Assembly: GCA_964404445.1 (NCBI GenBank)
Contig: CAYOJW010000005.1
Location: 247,131-311,130, forward strand
Direction of reading: 5' to 3'
Length of the DNA stretch: 64,000 nt
Origin: UBA2336 sp964404445
Lineage (GTDB): Bacteria; Bacteroidota; Bacteroidia; Cytophagales; Cyclobacteriaceae
Shown here: positions 25,789 through 31,895 of the stretch, piece after piece
Layout: each line of letters begins with the position of its first letter
Numbering within the stretch: the stretch's first letter is position 1
The notes under the pieces: generated by a model
Seen by the model: the letters and a program-made list of their open reading frames with translations, nothing else
Told to the model about the DNA's origin: nothing
Databases searched by the model: none
Translations under genes and position numbers: made by a program

Positions 25789-27734
25789 TTCGGTTCTTTA
25801 AAAGTAACTTGTCGTAAAATTGTTTTGCCCATCGGCACAAGCTCAACAGGTTCACGCTTACCGGTTACAGGGTTTAACAACATGGTCTTAAAAACCAACC
25901 GATTGGCATCGGCCACAACCGGCTCGCCAGCATATTCATAAACAACTAAGTTCTTCGGTGCGTATATTAAGTTATGAAAAGCCTGAACCGGAAACGTTTT
26001 GGTTTTTTCTTCGATACTTTCAATCGGCTTTGCCAGAACAAGCGCACCGTACATAAAATATTTTTCACCATTAATATCATCGTGCACGGTTACTTCAGCA
26101 TCGAATGTAATCTCAACGGTTTGTATGCCGTTCCATAGCTTATCAATTACAATAAAACCATTTTCTTCGGTGTACGCCTCCGAAACCGTAAACCGCTTAA
26201 CCCAATCGGGCTTTCTAATCTTCAAAGCAAATTCAGTATTGCTGTTCACTTCAAAACGAATGGTGTTATCGAACGGGTATTGCGTTTGTTCTTTGATTGT
26301 TACAGGCTGATCGTTCAATGTAGTATTTATCTCGCTTGGCCCAAGCACCGAAGCCACTAACGACCTGTCGCCTTTCAACCACATATACTGAACGTAATAC
26401 GGGGCAATGCGCCCGGCCATAGGCACGCAACAAACTGCGGCCTCCTGATGTACAGGCGAGTAACTGTACCGTGTTTGATGTTCATCTGAATTGTCGCCAT
26501 TAAGTCCTCCGGTCATGTAATACGAATTATCCGACTTCAGGTAAGCAATACAACTCTTATCGGGATGCCTCGCCCCCTGCGCTGCATTAAAGAAAATTTT
26601 CTCGGCTTTATCGGCAAACGTCTTGTCGCCCGATTTAACCATCAGTTCTAAATAGCTGTGCATTAGTTCGTGCATCGAACAATATTCGTAACCGCGATGT
26701 GTGGCATCGGCCTTGCGTGCCCCGATCCACTCATCGCCCACGCCCGCACCCGAAGCGGTTGTTTCATCGTGTATCTTCATTAAAAACTTATCGAGGGCTG
26801 TCTGCAAATCGGGATTGCCCGAAGCATAGTATGCTGCCGCAACGCTTCGCAGATGCTCATATACATGCACGCCATGCGAGGCTAACATGAGGGTATCGTT
26901 CATGAGTTTCTTGTATTGCGCGCTCTCGTTCAGTTCCTGTTCAGAAAAATCTTTATACAAAAACAGGCAATAATCACGGTAAACTTCCTTTCCGGTTATA
27001 CGGTAAAGACTTTCTAAAACATCGGTAATGGTTAACCCGTGCGATGTGCCGCCAACGTTGGGTTGTTTTGAATAAAACGGGTTCGACTGATACGCAGGGT
27101 AATTACCCATCACATTTTGAACAGCACGCTCAATCGCTATGAGTATTTGCTGATCGTTTGTGTATTCATACCACGCAAGCAAGCCGCGCAGCAATGTTGA
27201 TTTTGCCCACAACTCGCCATTCTCATTATCGAAATTATAGCGCAGGTCTTTATCGTAAATTCCGAGATAACCATCTTCGTCCTGCGTTGACAGCATATAC
27301 GCAACATATTGTTTGAGTTTTTCGAGATGTGCGTGGTCGTTCGCCAGAATTGCACTACGCAAATAACCATCGCGCCAGTTGCTTTGCGTTTCGCTGTTCC
27401 ACCATAAAAACTGAACCTGCCAGTCGCCTTCAACGCCCAACGCACCAACATCTTTGCTCTCAACTTTTTGAGTTAAACGGTTTTTGCCGTAGATGTCGTC
27501 TTCCATGATTAACTGCGGCACGAGTGTGTCCAACCTGCCTACAAATCCATCAAGGTTTTCCCTGATATGTTCTTTAATCCAGCCTTGCGGTTTAACTTCG
27601 GCTATTGAAATCGGCCTGTATTTTTCTGCAATCGGTTTAACTTTGGTAAATGGCGAATCGACTCCGGTAGTCTTTTTATCAGAACAGGCTGCCATGGATA
27701 GTAACAGTGTGGTAATCGTTATAATTTTCTTCAT
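25785..27734 (-). CDS. GH127-type lipoprotein (beta-L-arabinofuranosidase family)
   Basis: Exported lipoprotein of 649 residues (lipobox LSMAAC, Cys17). The (alpha/alpha)6-barrel domain carries the GH127 zinc-thiolate site: EYC with E350 and C352, and the paired C435-C436 in AVCCVPMAGR. In characterised members these Cys and Glu residues bind zinc and one Cys is the nucleophile. Activity on beta-L-arabinofuranosides is the best-known one, but the family is wider. It overlaps both neighbours by 4 bp, so translation is coupled. Confidence 0.85.
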   Translation of the reverse strand: MKKIITITTLLLSMAACSDKKTTGVDSPFTKVKPIAEKYRPISIAEVKPQGWIKEHIRENLDGFVGRLDTLVPQLIMEDDIYGKNRLTQKVESKDVGALGVEGDWQVQFLWWNSETQSNWRDGYLRSAILANDHAHLEKLKQYVAYMLSTQDEDGYLGIYDKDLRYNFDNENGELWAKSTLLRGLLAWYEYTNDQQILIAIERAVQNVMGNYPAYQSNPFYSKQPNVGGTSHGLTITDVLESLYRITGKEVYRDYCLFLYKDFSEQELNESAQYKKLMNDTLMLASHGVHVYEHLRSVAAAYYASGNPDLQTALDKFLMKIHDETTASGAGVGDEWIGARKADATHRGYEYCSMHELMHSYLELMVKSGDKTFADKAEKIFFNAAQGARHPDKSCIAYLKSDNSYYMTGGLNGDNSDEHQTRYSYSPVHQEAAVCCVPMAGRIAPYYVQYMWLKGDRSLVASVLGPSEINTTLNDQPVTIKEQTQYPFDNTIRFEVNSNTEFALKIRKPDWVKRFTVSEAYTEENGFIVIDKLWNGIQTVEITFDAEVTVHDDINGEKYFMYGALVLAKPIESIEEKTKTFPVQAFHNLIYAPKNLVVYEYAGEPVVADANRLVFKTMLLNPVTGKREPVELVPMGKTILRQVTFKEPK

Positions 27735-28573
27735 ATAGAATTATCATTTAACCTGCGCTTGAGCATGGTCTTCATCGAACTGTTGATGTTCCATTGATCG
27801 GCAACAGGTTTTTGTGAATACGGAAGTGTTGGCATATACGGCACGGGGCCAAACTCCGGTGTAATGGTTATGCTTGTTTGTCCCGCACGCAACCGCGCTG
27901 AAATGATCTGTTTCCACCAACGCACAAATGTTTCTACGTGGCCTGCCCATTCGGGAGCGAACGGATCGTTAACCTGCGGTGATTGCTCGTACCCGATACG
28001 CGCATGAATATGCTGAACATTCGGAATAATTTTTTCAATGATATGTTGCTGATCGCCAAGCAAACTCTCAGAAACCGTACACCAGTGCGAGAAGTCACCG
28101 GTAAGTTTCAGGTTGGGAAATTTTTGAAGATACTGCAACAACGAGGCCGCATGAAAAGTAAACCGGCTTCGGTGAGTTTCGTGCATTAACGGCACACCGC
28201 CACGCGCGGCAACCTGTTCAACAGCTTCGATAACGCGACAGTTATCATCGAACGAAAAATAATCTTTTCCCGTATGGATGTTAATGAAGTCGGGCTTTAA
28301 CGAAACAAGGTACTCAAGTCGCTGTGTTGCACGTGCGATGTGATCACCGACCGTTTCGGAAGCCTGTTCCAACACGTGTTGTGCTATAAAAACAAAATCG
28401 GTTTTACCGGAACGGATCGTGTTTAATGCGGATTGAAATTCCCGAACAAAAACATCATCGTTCGGGAAATTAATCTCAACACCATCGTACCCTTCTGCAA
28501 CTGCGCGTTGCAGGAACACCGAAGCGCTTGTTCCCTCCTGCCCCCAATACGGACAAGTGTATCGAACAACCAT
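27731..28573 (-). CDS. sugar isomerase/epimerase-like TIM barrel
   Basis: Cytosolic xylose-isomerase-like TIM-barrel protein of 280 residues. Typical signs are a start with RYTCPYWGQ, GYDGVEINFP at strand 2, INIHTGKDYF, PLMHETHRSRF, LTGDFSHWC and QHIHARIG, which line the metal-binding pocket with Glu, Asp and His. Enzymes of this family interconvert keto and aldo sugars or act on inositols. It overlaps the stop of the PhyH gene upstream and the start of the GH127 gene downstream. Substrate unknown. Confidence 0.85.
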   Translation of the reverse strand: MVVRYTCPYWGQEGTSASVFLQRAVAEGYDGVEINFPNDDVFVREFQSALNTIRSGKTDFVFIAQHVLEQASETVGDHIARATQRLEYLVSLKPDFINIHTGKDYFSFDDNCRVIEAVEQVAARGGVPLMHETHRSRFTFHAASLLQYLQKFPNLKLTGDFSHWCTVSESLLGDQQHIIEKIIPNVQHIHARIGYEQSPQVNDPFAPEWAGHVETFVRWWKQIISARLRAGQTSITITPEFGPVPYMPTLPYSQKPVADQWNINSSMKTMLKRRLNDNSI

Positions 28574-29391
28574 CAGTACAATACCGGATTGATCGGGGAA
28601 TTAATAACCTCACCTATCTCCGCACCGGGACACCATGTATTCCAGTCGTTGATCTGATTTTTATTTTCCGGTTGTTTCAGGCGCATATCACGATCCATAT
28701 AAATCACCGTCATCACTTTGCGCATGGCATCGGTTACGTTAGCGCCTGCACGATGAAACACCCAGCCCGAATGAAAACTTACTTCGCCCAAATCGAACGC
28801 TTCAATAATATGCTTAAAGTCAGTAACCCGTAAACGCTGTTGAATGATCGTTTCACTATCATCACCTATTTCCAACTCGCGCCCTTCAACAATCTGGTGA
28901 CTGCCCGCACTAAACTCAAGCGGCCCCATTTCAAGTGGGGTTTCCTGCAAAGGAACCCATGCTGTAACCGTTTTGTCGGTTTCTAACGGCCAGTAATATT
29001 GATCGGCATGCCAGGGCGTAATGCCGCCACCGCCTTCTTTAAATAACGCCTGATCGTGATACAAGCGAACACCTTCTACCTGCATAAGACCTGCCGCAAT
29101 GGAGGCCATCCGCTTGCTGAAAACAAATTGTTTGATACGTTCGTCTTCGCGCCAAAGGTTAAACAACTGAAGAAATGCTTTACCGTAAGTATCGCGTTCA
29201 TCAACATTTGTTTTTACGGTGTTCATTTCCGCAACCTTATCGGTTATAACCTTGTTGAAGTATTCGATGGTTTCGGTATTGAATACACCTTTAATTTTGA
29301 TGAACCGGTTTTCCTGATAGAAATCGATTTGCGCTTGCGTAAGCTGAAACGGCTTATCAAGCATTTGCTGAACTGAGGCGGGTATTGACAT
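28573..29391 (-). CDS. phytanoyl-CoA dioxygenase (PhyH) family protein
   Basis: Fe(II)/2-oxoglutarate-dependent oxygenase of 272 residues. The iron facial triad is readable as H128-x-D130 (WHADQYYW) and a distal His, most likely H213 in WVFHRAGAN, with R224 as the 2-oxoglutarate anchor. PhyH-family enzymes hydroxylate diverse small molecules. First gene of the leftward sugar operon, immediately followed (overlapping TGATG) by the isomerase. The pairing of a PhyH oxygenase with a sugar isomerase and two glycosidases suggests oxidative trimming of a modified sugar, which is inference. Confidence 0.88.
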   Translation of the reverse strand: MSIPASVQQMLDKPFQLTQAQIDFYQENRFIKIKGVFNTETIEYFNKVITDKVAEMNTVKTNVDERDTYGKAFLQLFNLWREDERIKQFVFSKRMASIAAGLMQVEGVRLYHDQALFKEGGGGITPWHADQYYWPLETDKTVTAWVPLQETPLEMGPLEFSAGSHQIVEGRELEIGDDSETIIQQRLRVTDFKHIIEAFDLGEVSFHSGWVFHRAGANVTDAMRKVMTVIYMDRDMRLKQPENKNQINDWNTWCPGAEIGEVINSPINPVLY

Positions 29392-29409
29392 ACGTAATAG
29401 TTTACTTTA

Positions 29410-29417
29410 CAAAATTA
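29410..29417 (-). promoter_or_regulatory. -7 box of the PhyH operon
   Basis: TAATTTTG on the minus strand, a perfect TAnnTTTG, 18 bp before the start codon. No clear -33 box, consistent with activation by the divergent AraC regulator. Confidence 0.5.
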
Positions 29418-29469
29418 ACCGGTTCACTCCCCGCAGGCCGACACATAAAGCGATAATTCTAACACTATA

Positions 29470-29518
29470 TTGACATAAAAACGGCACGGATTATTACCTT
29501 TACGGTACTATTGTACCG
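29470..29518 (+). promoter_or_regulatory. araC-type gene promoter and palindrome at the start codon
   Basis: TTGACA (29470-29475), then 19 bp, then TACCTTTA (29495-29502), close to TAnnTTTG. A perfect palindrome CGGTAC-TATT-GTACCG (29503-29518) sits directly against the ATG at 29519, so it covers the expected transcription start. This could be a site for self-repression. The leader would be only about 10 nt. Confidence 0.55.
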
Positions 29519-30367
29519 ATGAAGGCGCTGTACGAGAATATTGCCAGCAAAAAAGGAAACGAGTCGTTTGTGGCCTATTCGCTCAAGGTTCCGTTTTTTG
29601 AATTCAAATGGCATTACCACCCGGAGTACGAACTCACCCTCATCACAAAAGGAAAAGGCAAACGGCTTGTGGGCGACTCGTACGAAAATTATGAAACGGG
29701 CGACCTTGTATTGCTTGGTGCCGACCTTCCGCACACCTGGTCGAGCGACCGCATAAAGAATAAGCCGGTTTCCGCGATTGTTATACAGTTCTCACCGGAT
29801 TTTGCGCACCGCTTTCTGGAATTGGATGAATTCAAAAAAATAGCTGCGTTATTGACATCATCGGCTCGCGGGTTGTTCTTCCCCGATTCAAAACCGATAC
29901 GGCATGCGTTGGAACTACTCTCCACACAAACGGGTGTCGAAAAAATAACTTCGTTGCTCGCCATCCTGCAAAAGCTTACCACACTAAAACACCACAAGCT
30001 GTCATCAGAATATTTTGAAGCCATTAAAGGCGAAGAAACCGAAAGCCGTATTAATAAAGTATGCGGGTTTATTCAAACCCATGCCGCAGAAAACCTGAGT
30101 TTAGAACAGGTTGCTGCGCTTATTCATTTATCGCGCAGTGCGTTCAGCAAATTTTTTAAACGGGCAACGGGCAAAACCTTTTCGGATTACGTGAATGATA
30201 TACGCATTGGCAATGCCTGTCACCTGTTAACCGAAACTGACAAAGCCATTAACGAGATTGCATACCAAACAGGCTTTGAAAGCCTCACCTACTTTAACCG
30301 CGTGTTTTTGAAGAAAAAAGGAATTACTCCGCGACAATTCCGCGCAGAGTTTCCATTAAACAAGTAG
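29519..30367 (+). CDS. AraC-family transcriptional regulator
   Basis: DNA-binding regulator of 282 residues. An N-terminal cupin-like sensor domain (about 1-150, with FEFKWHYHPEYELTLITKGKG) is followed by two helix-turn-helix motifs of the AraC type: AALIHLSRSAFSKFFKRATG and INEIAYQTGFESLTYFNRVF, ending GITPRQFRAEF. It diverges from the PhyH-isomerase-GH127-GH13 operon with 127 bp between start codons and is the likely regulator of it. An internal segment (29828-29908) is copied in degenerate form downstream at 30418. Confidence 0.92.
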   Translation: MKALYENIASKKGNESFVAYSLKVPFFEFKWHYHPEYELTLITKGKGKRLVGDSYENYETGDLVLLGADLPHTWSSDRIKNKPVSAIVIQFSPDFAHRFLELDEFKKIAALLTSSARGLFFPDSKPIRHALELLSTQTGVEKITSLLAILQKLTTLKHHKLSSEYFEAIKGEETESRINKVCGFIQTHAAENLSLEQVAALIHLSRSAFSKFFKRATGKTFSDYVNDIRIGNACHLLTETDKAINEIAYQTGFESLTYFNRVFLKKKGITPRQFRAEFPLNK

Positions 30368-30388
30368 CAATACTCACTTCTCGTTTAT

Positions 30389-30410
30389 GGCACAAGCGGA
30401 CGCTTGTGCC
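30389..30410. repeat. REP palindrome 1
   Basis: GGCACAAGCG-GA-CGCTTGTGCC, 10-base arms with a 2-base centre. Same element at 31055 (opposite orientation) and 31203. Palindromes of this sequence type are common in Bacteroidota and associated with single-copy Y1 transposases (RAYT). Confidence 0.9.
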
Positions 30411-30417
30411 AGTACAG

Positions 30418-30487
30418 GAATTTAAAAAAGATAGCCGCGTTATTGACCGCGGGTTATTCTTCCCCGATTCAAAACCGATCCGGCATG
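30418..30487 (+). pseudogene. degenerate copy of an internal AraC-gene segment
   Basis: About 70 bp match the regulator gene at 29828-29908. Shared blocks include GCGTTATTGAC and TCTTCCCCGATTCAAAACCG. The copy has several substitutions and a gap of about 9 bp. It starts 8 bp after REP palindrome 1. It now supplies the stop codon of the leftward 30469-31002 gene. Confidence 0.85.
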
Positions 30488-31002
30488 AGAAAGTTTTTGC
30501 TTTTAAGTCCCACATTCTTTGCGAGCGTATCGAAATCAGCACGGAACCTTCCCAACTGTTTGATGTCGCACACTGAATCTTTAGCATGCACCCGCATCTT
30601 ACGTCCGTCTTTCAACCAGATTCTTACACTTTCAACACCGTCAAGATCAAAACCTTCAGCAACGCTATATCCGCCTTCAGAATAATATGTTCTGTAAAAT
30701 TTTATTTCCTCGAATGGGATCACCATGTGTTTGTGTGGCCAATGAATTTCCACGCTGGTTTGATCCAGCCAGGCAGTTACGTTTTGGACAGTGCTCTTTC
30801 TACGGAAATAAAAAAGGGCTATTGGAAAGCTGAATAAAATTGCTACCGAAATCCCTATTTCCCATTTACCTGCGATCAACCTAATACCAAGCCCAGTGAG
30901 AAACAGAACAATGAGTATCAGGGTAGCAAGTATGCACAAACCTATCAGCTTGTAGTAAGAAGCTGTATGTATTGCGGTAAATTTGTAGGAAACTTTGCTC
31001 AT
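30469..31002 (-). CDS. two-helix membrane protein, unknown; C-terminus in duplicated segment
   Basis: Not recognised. 177 residues. Two membrane helices (LIGLCILATLILIVLFLTGLG and ISVAILFSFPIALFYF) are followed by a beta-rich cytosolic part resembling PH-like domains (TVQNVTAWLDQTSVEIHWPHKHMVIPFEEI). The last residues LMPDRF and the TGA come from the degenerate AraC fragment, so the original C-terminus was probably lost or changed. Unlinked to neighbours in function. Confidence 0.55.
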   Translation of the reverse strand: MSKVSYKFTAIHTASYYKLIGLCILATLILIVLFLTGLGIRLIAGKWEIGISVAILFSFPIALFYFRRKSTVQNVTAWLDQTSVEIHWPHKHMVIPFEEIKFYRTYYSEGGYSVAEGFDLDGVESVRIWLKDGRKMRVHAKDSVCDIKQLGRFRADFDTLAKNVGLKSKNFLMPDRF

Positions 31003-31054
31003 AGCGTTAGCTTATTATGGCAATGTGATTAGGTAAATATAAAAAAACACCTCT

Positions 31055-31076
31055 GGCGCAAGCGTCCGCTTGTGCC
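31055..31076. repeat. REP palindrome 2 (inverted)
   Basis: GGCGCAAGCG-TC-CGCTTGTGCC, one arm mismatch relative to copy 1 and with the centre reversed. It abuts the transposase relic. Confidence 0.9.
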
Positions 31077-31077
31077 T

Positions 31078-31155
31078 CTATTTAATAAAATATACTTCAA
31101 GTAATCCTTCGAGATACAACTTTCCATTATCCCGAAATTTGTATTTCCTACTCAT
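31078..31155 (-). pseudogene. N-terminal relic of a REP-associated Y1 transposase (RAYT)
   Basis: Twenty-five codons: MSRKYKFRDNGKLY then LEGLLEVYFIK and a stop. The opening matches the highly conserved start of IS200/IS605-like transposases of Bacteroidota (MSRKYKFRDNxxLYFVTF as I remember it). The HUH and catalytic Tyr regions are gone. It is enclosed by REP palindromes 2 and 3 in inverted orientation, the arrangement expected of a RAYT locus. Confidence 0.75.
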
Positions 31156-31202
31156 AATGTAAAGCTAACTGCTTTTATAATCAGAACAAACTTAAAAATT
31201 AA

Positions 31203-31223
31203 GGCACAAGCGGACGCTTGCGC
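31203..31223. repeat. REP palindrome 3
   Basis: GGCACAAGCG-GA-CGCTTGCGC, same orientation as copy 1 and inverted relative to copy 2, 127 bp away from it. It closes the transposase relic. Confidence 0.88.
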
Positions 31224-31278
31224 TATTCTACGTGAAAAACATCCGCAAAAGCTAAGAGTGTTTTAAGTCCTTTCGCAA

Positions 31279-31812
31279 TTATATAAGTATCACTTTAAAT
31301 TTTTGATTCGTCAAAATCCATATTGAAGAGAGTAGTATTATTAACAGTAGTGTTGTCAATATAAATTTCCTTTCGTAATTATCTCTTTTTGATGTTTTAT
31401 AGAGTAACAAAAAGTGTGTCGTGGTGAACAGTATTGGAAGAGTAAACAATCCTATGTTCAAATACAGACCAATTCTACCTAAGTCATTTGGATTTCGGAA
31501 ATTCATAATTCCTGAGAGCAACTCTAAGTAAAAGCATGTGAACAGAAATGGGTAAAGATGCTTGTTAGAATATTGCTTTATTAATAGATAGAAAAAAATT
31601 GCTTGAAAGAGTGTTATCAGTGGCCCTACAGAACTTATAGCTGCATAGTGCCAATCCTTGTTATATTCTCCTGCAATTGGATATACGGTGTTTAAAGTCA
31701 TTCTCATTTCATATCCAAGAAATTCCCCCATTATCCAATGAGCAAATTCATGAACCACAAATGTGAACACAACAGCCAATAGTGAATACAAAATAAATTT
31801 ATATGTCCACAT
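31279..31812 (-). CDS. small M50-like membrane metalloprotease candidate
   Basis: Polytopic membrane protein of 177 residues with about five helices. The first helix ends in VVHEFAHWIMG, an HExxH zinc motif inside the membrane as in the M50 (site-2 protease) group. A possible third zinc ligand is the Asp in NPNDLGRIG, reminiscent of the family NxxPxxxxDG motif. It is shorter than most M50 proteins and lacks a PDZ domain. No anti-sigma factor partner is adjacent, so the substrate is unknown. The AT-rich composition differs from the parC neighbour. Confidence 0.65.
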   Translation of the reverse strand: MWTYKFILYSLLAVVFTFVVHEFAHWIMGEFLGYEMRMTLNTVYPIAGEYNKDWHYAAISSVGPLITLFQAIFFYLLIKQYSNKHLYPFLFTCFYLELLSGIMNFRNPNDLGRIGLYLNIGLFTLPILFTTTHFLLLYKTSKRDNYERKFILTTLLLIILLSSIWILTNQKFKVILI

Positions 31813-31895
31813 ATCTTAAATCTACATTATTCTAATAGTATCTCTTTATCGCCATTCAATTCTATGAAGGTATTCTTTAAATCCAAATTATCACC

